Numbered from the stretch's first letter, positions 1 to 9,161 are shown. The stretch: DNA of 64,000 nucleotides from Bin87 sp965220055 (GCA_965220055.1 CBDCPE010000004.1:186001-250000); one strand, 5' to 3'. Program-made: numbers and translations. The notes: generated by a model not told the origin, from the letters alone.

Positions 1-683
1 GGCGCGGAAGGATCGTTGGTCCTTCCAATGCTACCCCCGCCAGAGAGGCCGCGATTGATGGCGACCTGTACGTGTAAAACAACGCTGTAATCCGAGGTAG
101 CGACACCAGCTGACCGATCCGAGATCGAGTTTAGTGCATGCAGCAACGCTCTTTGGCTTTGAGAGATCGAGGTCGGAACCAACGTTGCGTCTCCGATGAA
201 TCCCAGAGGCAAGAGATAAGGTGCATCGATGGTTTCGCCAAACCAGTCGCGTGTGATCTTGGTGAAGTTCTGTATGCTGGCCGTTCCGAATTGCAATACT
301 TTCAATTGCGTAGTCTGCTGTAACGATCCCAAATGTGCGGCATGGTTTCGAATGTGCATTACGCCTTTGATATTAGCCGCTACTGCGCCGGGAACTGACA
401 CCTGTTGCAACGCTTGTCTCAAAGAAATAGTCCGAGGCTCGTTGGTCTCCAAATCGCGGTCGATCAAACGTGAACCGCGTTTCCTCCGGTATATTGCGTG
501 AACCCGCCCTCCATTCAGCTGTACGATTCGTGCTTTGAGCAATATCTCCCACGCATTGCTGGTCAACATGGCAAACGTCTGTTCCCTGTATTGGACAGTC
601 GGTTTGTTGTAGATTTCGATGGCACCTAGTAACGCCGCTGCGGCGCACCGAGCCATCGTAATTTCGCGTTTGGGACGGGCCAT
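1..683 (-). CDS. DUF3644-like HEPN protein, C-terminus beyond window
   Basis: The minus strand is open from an ATG at 683 to base 1 (227 codons, no stop), so the 3' end lies outside the window. Residues 20-55 (containing IYNKPTVQYREQTF and NAWEILLKARIV) match what I know as the conserved start of the DUF3644 family. Residues 112-117 read RNHAAH, which fits the RX4-6H motif of HEPN ribonucleases, including the polar residue after the Arg. The ATG lies only 6 bases after the stop of a Phd-type antitoxin gene, so the two look co-transcribed and this protein could be the toxin partner. The family assignment is by recognition; the ribonuclease role is inference. Confidence 0.7.
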   Translation of the reverse strand, partial: MARPKREITMARCAAAALLGAIEIYNKPTVQYREQTFAMLTSNAWEILLKARIVQLNGGRVHAIYRRKRGSRLIDRDLETNEPRTISLRQALQQVSVPGAVAANIKGVMHIRNHAAHLGSLQQTTQLKVLQFGTASIQNFTKITRDWFGETIDAPYLLPLGFIGDATLVPTSISQSQRALLHALNSISDRSAGVATSDYSVVLHVQVAINRGLSGGGSIGRTNDPSA

Positions 684-689
684 AGTATT

Positions 690-971
690 TCACGGATTGA
701 GCACCCGATCCGGATCCGATTGGGCCTCCCATTCGATATCCAGCGGGCTGATGATGTCACCAAGAATCGTCATCCGCCCGCGGCCGGCGCCGAACAGCGA
801 ATTGGGCCGTTCCTGCAGAGCAGTCAACTTTGCCACCGGCTTGCCGTTCTTGGTGATGATGATCTCGCCGCCGTTCTGGGCCACCTCGTCCATCAGTTTC
901 AGGCATTTGGCCTTGAATTCCGACGCCTTCATCGTCCGGCTTTGGCCGGCGTCTCCGCTGTGCGTGCTCAT
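690..971 (-). CDS. Phd/YefM-type antitoxin
   Basis: This 93-residue protein carries the Phd/YefM N-terminal pattern (MKASEFKAKCLKLMDEV, then IIITKNGKPVAKL), the DNA-binding dimer fold of type II antitoxins that represses its own operon and neutralises a toxin through its C-terminus. The ATG at 971 is preferred over the internal ATG at 932 because AGGAG lies about 7 bases upstream of it and nothing comparable precedes 932. The usual partners are Doc, RelE or PIN toxins; here the next gene, 6 bases downstream, is a DUF3644/HEPN-like protein. Antitoxin identity is fairly safe, the pairing is inferred from spacing. Confidence 0.85.
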   Translation of the reverse strand: MSTHSGDAGQSRTMKASEFKAKCLKLMDEVAQNGGEIIITKNGKPVAKLTALQERPNSLFGAGRGRMTILGDIISPLDIEWEAQSDPDRVLNP

Positions 972-1246
972 GCCAACGCTCCTGTTGGATCGCTTGGAGG
1001 ATCCTCTCCGTCAGATTATACCGTGGTCATTACCATGGTCACCAAAGCGTGATCATGGGCGGAGCGCTCGCGCGTGTACCCACCCGCCGGCAGCCTTGCC
1101 ATCGCCCAGCAAAAGTCGCCACGCATCACCCCCGGTGGTGCGGTTTTCCTCCGCCATTCATACCCGACGCCACAAGGCCGGCGATTGTCCCCGACCAGAT
1201 TGGGGAATATCATCAAGGGACACACAAGATTGGACGGGGAAACGTA

Positions 1247-2233
1247 ATGGACTATCGACCACTGGGCAGCACTGGAATCAACGTGTCCGAGATCGGGTTT
1301 GGTTGCGGCAACGTCGGCGGCTTGATGATTCGCGGCGATCACGGCGATCAGGTAACGGCGGTCGCCCGGGCAATGGAACTGGGCATCAACTACTTCGATA
1401 CTGCCTCTTCCTACGGCGACGGCCAGTCGGAGACCAACCTGGGACGGGTGTTGCAGGAGTTGTCGGCGGACGTCTACGTCGGCACCAAGTTCCGGGTCAC
1501 CACCCACGAGCCGGTGCGCATCAAGGGCAACGTCATCGCCTCGGTGGAGGAGAGCTTGTCCCGGCTGCAGCGGGAGCAGGTCGACCTGATCCAGATGCAC
1601 AACCACGTTGCATCAACGGCGGAAGGCGGGTCGGTCTCTCCCGACGAGACGTTGGGTGAGGTGGCGGACGCGCTGCGGGTGTTGCGGAATCAGGGCAAGG
1701 TCAGGTTCTGGGGGATGACCGCGGTGGGCGAGACCGTGGCTCTGCACCGGGTCATAGACTCTGGAACTCTGAACACCATCCAGGCGGTGTACAACCTGGT
1801 CAACCCCAGCGCCGGAGCGGCCGTACCGCCGGGGTTCGATATGCCCGACTACGGGAACCAGATCGAGCGCGCCGCCGCCAACGACATGGGGGTCCTGGTG
1901 ATCCGGGTCCTGGCGGCTGGCGCGTTGAGCGGCGAGGAGACACGGCATCCCGTCGCCGTGCCGACCGTCGCGCCCATCGGTTCGGGCCACGACTACGACC
2001 AGGACCGGTCCCGGGCTGAGGGCTTCCGGTTACTGCAGCAGGAGGGGTACACGAGCAGCCTGGTGGAGGCGTCGTTGCGGTTCGCCCTGACCAACCCCGG
2101 AGTGAGCAGCGTACTGGTGGGGTATTCGAGCCTGGAGCACCTTGATCAGGCCGTTGAAATCGCCGCCAAGGGGCCGCTTCCCGCGGAAGCCATGGCCCGG
2201 TTGCCGGAGGTGTGGTCCGGGTTCACCGGCTGA
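1247..2233 (+). CDS. Aldo/keto reductase
   Basis: The product has 328 residues. The N-terminus MDYRPLGSTGINVSEIGFGC and the following INYFDTASSYGDGQSE are the aldo/keto reductase signature: the Asp and Tyr belong to the catalytic tetrad, with a Lys in VGTKF and a His in LIQMHNH completing it. These cytosolic TIM-barrel enzymes reduce carbonyls with NAD(P)H; the substrate cannot be told from sequence. The frame stays open upstream to 1049, but the family begins at the ATG at 1247, which has a GGGG stretch about 8 bases before it. It stands alone with no obvious operon partner. Confidence 0.9.
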   Translation: MDYRPLGSTGINVSEIGFGCGNVGGLMIRGDHGDQVTAVARAMELGINYFDTASSYGDGQSETNLGRVLQELSADVYVGTKFRVTTHEPVRIKGNVIASVEESLSRLQREQVDLIQMHNHVASTAEGGSVSPDETLGEVADALRVLRNQGKVRFWGMTAVGETVALHRVIDSGTLNTIQAVYNLVNPSAGAAVPPGFDMPDYGNQIERAAANDMGVLVIRVLAAGALSGEETRHPVAVPTVAPIGSGHDYDQDRSRAEGFRLLQQEGYTSSLVEASLRFALTNPGVSSVLVGYSSLEHLDQAVEIAAKGPLPAEAMARLPEVWSGFTG

Positions 2234-2613
2234 AACGGCGTTCCCCACGCTGGAGAGTATGGGGTACGTTAGCGGCGCCGAGGCCGGAATTTCCCTGCCT
2301 TCGGAGTTGGCCGGTCCGAAGCTGTTCCCGCCGCCGACGGCGAGACCACCGCATCGTCTGAAGCGAGGCAACGCTGGCGACCAGGAATGGATGAGCCTGC
2401 GACCACCCACCGCGAATCCGGTGTGTTCCTACCGGTACCGCCTCGGTCGAAACCGCAGTCGCCGGCCGTCAGGGCGGGGTCTTCCTATGAAATGATCTGT
2501 TCCTGGTTGATTTCCGACGTGATCACGCTCTGTTTCCTTGCGACGGGGCAGGTTGAGATCTTGCCGCCAACGCAAGCAGGGTCCGATCGTTACCGGCGAC
2601 CGATGCGCGCCGC
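2234..2613. other. Intergenic, nothing recognised
   Basis: This 380-base gap separates the reductase from the convergent hydrolase gene. I see no conserved protein, RNA gene or strong hairpin in it. Confidence 0.5.
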
Positions 2614-3504
2614 CTATACCATGTGACGTTCAAAGAATGACGCAATCCGCGCGATGTACTCTTCAGGATGTTTGCGGTACACGTTGACGTGTTCGGCATT
2701 GCGTACCATCCACAACCGGTCTTCTCGGTTGTCCCTGGCCTCGTGCAGTTCACTGCTCTCCGCTGCTGAGACGATCGGGTCATTTTCCCCGTGGATGAAG
2801 TAGATGGGCGATTCCACCTGGTCGACCACCTGGATGGGACGCACTCGACTGAGGTCGGATTTGAAAAACAGGCGTCCGGCCAGCACCACAAAGACGCCGT
2901 ACCACGCGGGAAGTCGCACCGGCCCAACATATAAGTGGCTCAAGTCCATCAGGTAGTCGCTGAACCCGCTGTCGCTGACCACGGCCGGAATGCGCGGCTC
3001 CTGCGCCGCCACCAAGATGGACACGCCGGCCCCCAGTGAGAACCCCAGTAGCCCAATGCGTTCCAGCGGGATGCCGCGCCCGGCCACGTAGTCCACTGCC
3101 CCCAGCGTGTCCCACTGTTTCCGGTCCCCTTCCGAACTGCGCTCTCCTTCAGATTCTCCCCGCCCCCTGAAGTCGAACAGGAAAACGCTGAACCCGCACG
3201 CCACTAGGTCGGCGCCCAGCTGCAGGGCCATGATGTCGGGGCTGTTCTGGTGGTGTTCAGTACCCTGCACCAGGATGATGCACCGGTCATCCTGGCCGGC
3301 TGGCAGATACCAGCCGCTCAGCGCGACTCGATCTCCGCGGCTGGGGAATTCGATGCTCTCCCAATGGAGGCCGAACTCGGTCGGGTGGCCGAATACCGCC
3401 ACCCGCTCCACGGTGGTCATCTCGTGGGCCACCCACGCTCCGTAGGCAAGCATCACCAGCAGTGTCACCAGAACGAGCCCGACCAGGATGACCGCAATGG
3501 CCAA
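2614..3504 (-). CDS. Membrane-anchored alpha/beta hydrolase
   Basis: This 296-residue protein starts with a hydrophobic helix (residues 2-25) that should anchor it in the cytoplasmic membrane. The rest is an alpha/beta hydrolase fold: an oxyanion-loop region around residues 76-85, FLFDFRGRGESEG near 108-120, the nucleophile elbow GFSLGAG with Ser156, an acid in HGENDP near 240 and a His in NAEHVNVY near 270. This is the BAAT/prolyl-oligopeptidase-like layout of many esterases of unknown substrate. It is transcribed away from the ATP-grasp gene upstream with about 200 bases between them. Confidence 0.85.
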   Translation of the reverse strand: MAIAVILVGLVLVTLLVMLAYGAWVAHEMTTVERVAVFGHPTEFGLHWESIEFPSRGDRVALSGWYLPAGQDDRCIILVQGTEHHQNSPDIMALQLGADLVACGFSVFLFDFRGRGESEGERSSEGDRKQWDTLGAVDYVAGRGIPLERIGLLGFSLGAGVSILVAAQEPRIPAVVSDSGFSDYLMDLSHLYVGPVRLPAWYGVFVVLAGRLFFKSDLSRVRPIQVVDQVESPIYFIHGENDPIVSAAESSELHEARDNREDRLWMVRNAEHVNVYRKHPEEYIARIASFFERHMV

Positions 3505-3707
3505 TTCAGGTGCCTCCCGTGGTCGTGAGCAATGATTACCCGGTCCGCCAGTGCGAGCGGAGCGTGGCGGTACGTCGCGGCGATGTTCGTCGCCGCAGGA
3601 ACCGGAACGCCACGCCGCTCCACTCCCCGCAATTCCCGGTTTGTGAACGCGGGTGCTCTGGAGATGTCCGAGCCGTTTGACCGGGTATGGAGCGCTGGTC
3701 GAATCGG

Positions 3708-4736
3708 CTAGTGTGCGGTCCTGCCGTTGCCCATGACTCTCTGCTCAAACCGGCGGCGTTCCAGCCAGTTTTCGGATGCCTCGGATGCTTCCAGTTCGTC
3801 GTCGAAGAAGCCGTGCCCCCGCTTGGCGACCTGCATTGCCTCGTAGAAGAGCAGCCACACGATGTGGCGCACGATTTCATCGGGCACGCCGTTGGCGTAA
3901 AACGAGCGCGGGTTCATATCCGGGTCGGCGTTGACGTAGTCGACCACGTAAAATAGGCCGTCCTCATGGAGACAGATTTCGCTGCTGAATTTCTTCATCC
4001 GCGAAACGCTGGCAATATTGCGCATGATGCGGCGCAAGGGATGCAGGCGAAACCGCCTTATCTGCGTGGGCGACACCATCTGATACTCGTGGGTGACCGG
4101 GTCCCACCAGCAGGGGATGACCTCCCGGCAGATGTGATAGAGACGGAACCACCCCATTCGCCCACCCAGGGGCTTCATCTTCATTTGCTGCTGGATGAGA
4201 AAGGCGTCGGAGTTGGGGGCCTGCTCTGCCGAGACTACCAGGTCACGCTCCGAGTAGGCGTCCATGATTACGCCGACGCCGGAATCGCCCCAGGCCGGTT
4301 TTACCACGAAGGGCACTCCGACCCGCTCCCGGATTTCGCGCGTCATCTGGAACGTTTCAATTTCATTGCGCGGCACGATGACAGTCTCCGGGACGGGGAT
4401 GTTGTTGTCTACCAGGAGATTGTGCAGGTTCCCCTTGTGCGCGGCGAAGGCGGTCAGCTCGGGGTCGTCGATCACCACGCCCTTCTGCCGTTTCACCTCG
4501 TATGCCAGTTGGGTATAGACGTCGGTGGGGTCGGTCTGGTTGGCGGTGAGGTCCAGCATGGCTCGCACGCCAATGTCACCCGCCCGCAGCTTGGCCAGGA
4601 ACTCATGCACCCACACGTCGTCGGCGAGAAAAAAGGAGAGGTCCATCTGGCCGCATAATTCGCGCATCTTGTGGGCAAAGAAGTCGTAGTTGGAGAAGGG
4701 GCTGGACAGGACGATGTCATAGGTTTTCTGCGGCAC
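3708..4736 (-). CDS. ATP-grasp domain protein (glutathione synthetase/RimK-like)
   Basis: The 342-residue product has the ATP-grasp arrangement: a pre-ATP-grasp region to about residue 95, AAHKGNLHNLLVDNNIPVPE, the lysine strand VPFVVKPAWGDSGVGV near 145-160 whose Lys and glycine loop bind ATP, and a late metal-binding segment around DYVNADPDMNP near 280-290. Such enzymes ligate a carboxylate to an amine or thiol. I cannot name the substrate; the family resembles D-Ala-D-Ala ligase/RimK relatives of unknown role. It stands alone on the minus strand. Confidence 0.75.
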   Translation of the reverse strand: MPQKTYDIVLSSPFSNYDFFAHKMRELCGQMDLSFFLADDVWVHEFLAKLRAGDIGVRAMLDLTANQTDPTDVYTQLAYEVKRQKGVVIDDPELTAFAAHKGNLHNLLVDNNIPVPETVIVPRNEIETFQMTREIRERVGVPFVVKPAWGDSGVGVIMDAYSERDLVVSAEQAPNSDAFLIQQQMKMKPLGGRMGWFRLYHICREVIPCWWDPVTHEYQMVSPTQIRRFRLHPLRRIMRNIASVSRMKKFSSEICLHEDGLFYVVDYVNADPDMNPRSFYANGVPDEIVRHIVWLLFYEAMQVAKRGHGFFDDELEASEASENWLERRRFEQRVMGNGRTAH

Positions 4737-5271
4737 TTGCGTCTCTCCGTATGGCGATGGGAATGCGGTCGGTCGATTTTATAACTGGTTATGCCGGCAA
4801 TGTATATGTCGCCGGTTTCAGTTTTGCCCAGTTCATCGCGAACGTTGGCTCCCGCGTCTCTCCGCATACCCGACGGTGACTGTCGGTTCTGAAGAGGGCA
4901 GAAATTTCTGGCGCCCTCCCTCACGTACCGGTTTCCACGGGGTGTCGCAATCGACATCCTGTTGACAATTTTCCCCGCAGATCTGCCTGATAGCCGTCTC
5001 GTTCAGTTCCGGGAAATGGCGAAGTTGCTGTGTCCGTGACCAGCCCTGCATAGCGGATCTGCTACTGGCCAAAGGCATAAAAGGCCCCAGCGTCGCGAAA
5101 ATGCCTTCGGACGCTGCAAATCGCCACAAGTCGCCGCCCATTGGCTGGCGCATCACTCCGCCCGGCCACCAGAATCGGTCAACGTCGGCAGCATGCGTCA
5201 CCGGGCCACCCGTCCGGTCGCCTGCTGCCGTTGCCCAATCTGTGCATTTACCACCTGTCGGAGATGGAATC
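4737..5271. other. Intergenic, no gene recognised
   Basis: The region between the divergent ATP-grasp and STAS genes should hold promoters for both, but I cannot pick convincing -35/-10 pairs. Open frames here have no recognisable composition or motif. Confidence 0.5.
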
Positions 5272-5616
5272 ATGACAATCGACGCCCTCTCAGACGGCGC
5301 AACCGTATTGGTGCTGGACGAGCATCGCTTGGACAGTTCCAATGCCGGGGCCCTTCACGAAGATCTGGAGTCCGCCACCGAATCCGCCGGCCAGGCCGTG
5401 GTTATAGACATGGAAAGCCTCGCGTACATCAGCAGCGCCGGCCTTCGGGTGATCATGCAGGCCGTGCGGAAGACGCAGCAGCAGGGCGGCCGCCTGGCCC
5501 TGTGCTCCCTCTCCAGCAGTGTTCGCGCCGTGTTCGAGACCAGCGGTTTCGACCAGCTGATAGATATCCACCCCTCGCGAGTGGAGGCCGTCGCAGCCGT
5601 CGCGACGGAAACCTGA
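5272..5616 (+). CDS. STAS-domain anti-sigma factor antagonist
   Basis: This 114-residue protein is a single STAS domain. The segment VVIDMESLAYISSAGLRVIM contains the conserved D-x-x-x-x-x-x-S-S-G-L turn whose Ser is phosphorylated by anti-sigma kinases in SpoIIAA/RsbV relatives; regulation is by partner switching in the cytosol. The frame is open upstream to 5101, but the ATG at 5272 has GGAG 8 bases before it and begins exactly where the STAS fold begins. No anti-sigma kinase or sigma factor gene is adjacent, so the partner is elsewhere. Confidence 0.85.
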   Translation: MTIDALSDGATVLVLDEHRLDSSNAGALHEDLESATESAGQAVVIDMESLAYISSAGLRVIMQAVRKTQQQGGRLALCSLSSSVRAVFETSGFDQLIDIHPSRVEAVAAVATET

Positions 5617-5920
5617 CGGCCCTTCCCATCTCACCGTTGACATCGACAGGAGCCCGATCCGCCATCATCCCGCCGATGCTTGGTTCTCTGTGATTGCTTG
5701 CCTGCTTTCCGGCTGTGACCTGAATGGGCCAACAGCGCCTCGCCGGTCTCCCGTATCTTGCTGGGCCCGGTCGGCCAGTCCATCGAGATTGCCGACGGTG
5801 TCCTTCACCCGGCCAGCAACGAATCCTCTTCTGTCATCGGTTCAGCGCTGTTCAGCGACGGTGACAGGGCCGCCAAATAGCTGGGCTGTTCCACGGTTCT
5901 GCGACGATTGGCAAACGAAA
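5617..5920. other. Intergenic, nothing recognised
   Basis: No coding region or RNA is recognisable between the STAS gene and the terminator-like hairpin of the hicAB pair. Confidence 0.5.
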
Positions 5921-5945
5921 GTCCGCTGAAAAACACTCAGCGGAC
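5921..5945 (-). terminator. Terminator-like hairpin after hicB
   Basis: GTCCGCTGA and TCAGCGGAC form a perfect 9-bp stem around a 7-base loop, 45 bases beyond the hicB stop. Read on the minus strand it is followed by the T-rich TTTCGTTT, as expected for an intrinsic terminator of the hicAB operon. Confidence 0.6.
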
Positions 5946-5989
5946 ACCTTGGTAAATAATATGTAGTGTTCAGGGTTGGCGGTTCGATT

Positions 5990-6328
5990 TCACCGCTCCA
6001 AATCGGCCGCCAGTCTTGCGCTGATCAGTCGGTTCAGGCTAACCCCTTCCTCGGCGGCCTTCATGGCCAGGGCTCGGTGGGTTTCCGGCGGTACTCGAAC
6101 TACGAACCGACCGCTGTAGGCGCGATCCGCCAACGGCTCCGGGGGCGTTTCGTTGTTGGCCTCCATGTCCAACACGCATTCCGCAACCAACTTCCGGATA
6201 CCGGAGAACGCGTCTTCGTGTGTCGGAGCCAGCCAGCTCAGCGAGGGAAACTCGGTGCACAGTCCGACGAACTCTTCATCCTCGGCGGACCATGTAACCC
6301 GGTGCGTGTAATGATCAGCCATCGTCAT
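5990..6328 (-). CDS. hicB: HicB-family antitoxin
   Basis: This 112-residue protein has the HicB partially degraded RNase H fold at its N-terminus (VTWSAEDEEFVGLCTEFPSL, then a THEDAFSGIRKLV helix) and a ribbon-helix-helix DNA-binding tail (GRFVVRVPPETHRALAMKAA, SLNRLISARL). HicB neutralises the HicA mRNA interferase and represses the operon. Its ATG at 6328 overlaps the end of the hicA reading frame by 13 bases. A terminator-like hairpin follows at 5921-5945. Confidence 0.85.
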   Translation of the reverse strand: MTMADHYTHRVTWSAEDEEFVGLCTEFPSLSWLAPTHEDAFSGIRKLVAECVLDMEANNETPPEPLADRAYSGRFVVRVPPETHRALAMKAAEEGVSLNRLISARLAADLER

Positions 6329-6544
6329 TCAGCTTCTCGAGGGCACGGATGAACTGGCGCACCTGGTACGCCTTTGCATGCCCTTGTCGCTTTGTATGTT
6401 CACCCGAGGGTCGCCCGGCCAAGGTGCCCGGTAGACCCGGTGGCTCGTCCCGCTCTGGCGTGGAGCCCCGAAGAAGTGATCGCAGATTCTAACTAATTCG
6501 TTGAACCTGCCCCCTTTGGGGTTGCTTTGAAGTGACCCGATCAC
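6316..6544 (-). pseudogene. hicA: HicA-like toxin gene, frameshifted
   Basis: A GTG at 6544 opens a frame reading NPKGGRFNELVRICDHFF and SGTSHRVYR, the dsRBD-like HicA core with its His in a G-T/S-H-R context. After the codons for SDKG near 6384 the homology moves to another frame, HAKAYQVRQFIRALEKL, which ends in a stop at 6316. A one-base change is enough to explain this. HicA toxins cleave mRNA; here the conserved C-terminal helix would be lost. The frameshift could be a sequencing error, but the intact antitoxin with a broken toxin is also a common natural state. Confidence 0.65.
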
Positions 6545-7186
6545 GGAGAAGAGTTCAATGTTGTATACCTTTAGTACTTGGAATTTGCATGGCGAGCATG
6601 ATTGGTTCCTCCATTGGCGGGCAAAGTGGTGCTGGCAGTAACTCCAGGAAGTCTGATCCCGTGGCACGAGCTACTGCACGTTGACAGCCATCATAATGGT
6701 ACTAATACCGATACTGTTTGTCAACCGACCCACGTAACGCAGTCAGGCAATGATGACGGCAAACGATTTCGACCGTGATGCAGACGCCCCGCAAAATGTG
6801 GCCCGACGCAGACACTGGCTGCGACCTGTTTAAGTGCAACCGGAACGAGCGCCGCACGACGCGAAAGACTGACCGCCACGCCACCGACCCGCCGCATGGC
6901 GACCGGAGTTTTGGTGAAAGGCAACCGTCCACGGGTTGATCGGCAATCGGGCAAGGTAAATTGTGAAAGGACCCACTTTGCCCAAGCGTGGTAACCAATA
7001 GACCGCGAAATGACCGAATGGTATCGTGGCGCCAACAGCGAATACTGAAATGCTCCCACGCCTCAAGCGGTAACGTCTGTTGACGGTTGGGATTCTTCAC
7101 CGCTTTCTATCGACATTCTGAAAACGAACAATTGGAAAGCGAGATCGACGCGGGTCAGTACCCAGGCCAAAACAGTAGAGGCAAGT
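6545..7186. other. Intergenic, nothing recognised
   Basis: Roughly 640 bases upstream of the selenoprotein gene. Open frames exist on both strands but none carries a motif I recognise, and no stable hairpin or RNA gene stands out. Confidence 0.45.
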
Positions 7187-7942
7187 ATGTTAAAAGCGCA
7201 GCGCGACCACGCAATAAGCCGGCTGAGCGGCGAGGACCGGCAGGACCTCCGGCGGGTTGTCGACGCAATCAAAGAGGCCAGGGCAGGAAGCCCGGACGCC
7301 CCGACCAACGGAGGGCAGATTACGGCGCGTGAAGTGCTGGAAGGTTGGCAGGAGGAACTGCCTGGGGAAGTCCGCACCGCCCTGGAAGCCATCCTGATAC
7401 GGGACGAAACCGGTCCCAAGGTTGGCGAGCCAGCCCCGGACTTTGCACTCAAGCGATTGGGTTCGGAGGACCGGGTACGGTTGTCCGATTTTCGCGGCCG
7501 GCGGCCGGTGGCCCTGGCCTTCGGCAGCTACACTTGACCCCCGTTCCGCGCTCAGTCTGAGCGCATGACCAAAATCTACCAGCATTTCCGGGAAGATGTA
7601 GAGTTCTTCGTGGTCTACGTCCAGGAAGCCCACCCCACCGACGGGTGGCAGACGGAAAGCAACATCGAGCAAGGCGTGCTGTTCCGCCAGCACCAGAGCT
7701 ATGCTGAACGGGAGACGGTGGCCCAATCGTGCAGCATAGACTTGCACATTGACCTGCCCGTCATCATCGAGGAAATGGACAACGCAATCGATGAGACCTA
7801 TGGCGCCGCGCCGGAACGTCTGTACCTGGTGGGCGTTGATGGCAAAGTGGCCTACCACGGCGGCGCCGGACCCCACTTCTTCGACTTGGACGAATGGGAG
7901 CAGGCTATCGAAGCGTGTACCAGGGTCCCGGCCAACCGGTAG
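7187..7942 (+). CDS. Iodothyronine deiodinase-like selenoprotein (in-frame UGA = Sec117)
   Basis: The reading frame from the ATG at 7187 (AGAGG about 7 bases upstream) runs 251 residues to 7942 if the TGA at 7535-7537 is read as selenocysteine. Around it the protein reads GEPAPDFALKRLGSEDRV, then ALAFGSYT-U-PPFRAQ, then MTKIYQHFREDVEFFVVYVQ and EAHPTDGW. FGSxTUPPF is the active-site motif of the deiodinase family, a thioredoxin-fold group. A hairpin with a GU in its apical loop sits 10 bases after the TGA, as in bacterial SECIS elements. A conventional gene caller would split it at 7537 and restart at the ATG 7565. The substrate is unknown; bacterial homologues are probably redox enzymes. No selA, selB or selC is in the window. 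Confidence 0.85.
7548..7564 (+). promoter_or_regulatory. Bacterial SECIS-like hairpin
   Basis: GCGCTCA-GTC-TGAGCGC forms a perfect 7-bp stem with a G-U in the apical loop, starting 10 bases after the TGA; the loop GU is about 18 bases from the codon, within the range of SelB-binding bacterial SECIS elements. The loop resembles the CAGGUCUG of E. coli fdhF. Confidence 0.75.
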
Positions 7943-8044
7943 CCCTCTGGGGTCAGCACGACCCTGGTATCGGTCCGGGTTTCAATTCGTGAGATGGCGT
8001 CATGAGATGATGAAGCAGTTAACCCAAAGCGAGCGGGGGCCGAT

Positions 8045-8953
8045 ATGACCCAGGCGAAGAACAACCGGGCTGGTGATATGGATGTCTTCCTCAACGGCAG
8101 GGTTGACCGGCGAGAGCTTCTCCGGCGGATGGCGATAGCCGGCGGGGGCGTATTGGTGGCGGGAACGCTTCTGGGAAGCCTGGCCTGCGAATCGGCAGGT
8201 CCCGAACCTGCGGCAGTTCCCACGCCCGGGCCGGGGGAGACGGTGTCACCGGCCGACCCCCGCATTGAGACCGGGCCGGTGGAGTTCGCCACTGCGGCCG
8301 GCACAGTGATGGGGTTCTTGTCCCGGCCTAAAGAGGGTGGACCCAATCCGGCCGTCCTGGTCATCCACGAAAACCGGGGGATGCTGCCCCATTTTCCCGA
8401 CGTCACCCGCCGTTACGCCCTCCAGGGATATACGGCTTTGAGCGTTGACTTGCTCTCCCGGAAGGGCGGGACGGGGGCATTCGCCGACAGCAACCAGGCC
8501 AGAGACGCGCTGCGGGAGATCGCCAAGGACGATTTTGTGGCCGACCTGAACGCCAGCGTAGACTATCTGCAAACGCTGACCCACGTGAGGACGGACCGGA
8601 TTGGGGTGACGGGGTTCTGTTTTGGGGGAGGGTTGACCTGGCTGCTGTCGGTGCGGAACACGGAGATCGCGGCGACAGTCCCATTCTATGGGTCGGCGCC
8701 GCCCTTGGACGAAGTTCCCAACCTGAGGGCGCCGGTCCTGGGCATTTACGCCGGCGACGACGAACGGATCAATAGCGGCGTACCCGACCTGGAAGCTGCG
8801 CTGTAGCAAAATGGCAAGGCCTACCGGGTAATATCCTACCCCGGAGCGGGACACGCTTTCTTCAACGACACCGGGCAACGCTACCGCCAGGAGGCCGCAA
8901 CCGCCGCCTGGCAGGAGGCTCTCGGGTGGTTCGACGAGCATCTCAAGTCGTAG
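8045..8953 (+). pseudogene. Tat-exported dienelactone hydrolase with in-frame amber codon
   Basis: The frame would encode 302 residues but has a TAG at 8804-8806 (codon 254). Before it: a twin-arginine leader (RRELLRRMAIAGGG, then a hydrophobic stretch ending near LACES, possibly a lipobox), and a dienelactone hydrolase fold with the Cys nucleophile in GVTGFCFGGG and an Asp in YAGDDERI. After the TAG the frame continues with NGKAYRVISYPGAGHAFFND, which supplies the catalytic His, to a TAG at 8953. A CAG to TAG change explains it. Without readthrough the product lacks the His and is likely inactive. Confidence 0.75.
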
Positions 8954-9161
8954 ACGTCAGGCCATCCTGCAATTACTGATGCGTGAGCGGACACCTAAAC
9001 TAATCCCTTCCGTCATTACCGTGGAAATAGCCGATTTTCATGCTCATACGTGGCCTCGGCAAGGCAATCCGCAATTCTCGCGCAAGGGGGAATCCAGTGG
9101 TACCGGAGGGAAGGAAGGAAGCCGGGTTTAGATAACCATTCACGCATCAGTAAGAGGCAAT

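Noticed and set aside
1016..1060. The palindrome around ACCGTGGTCATTACCATGGTCA as an operator of the Phd antitoxin
   Set aside because: The half-sites are imperfect and no second copy was found, so it cannot be supported beyond chance.
7565..7942. A separate 125-residue protein starting at the ATG 7565
   Set aside because: It is the continuation of the selenoprotein frame after the in-frame TGA; the ATG is an internal Met next to the SECIS hairpin.
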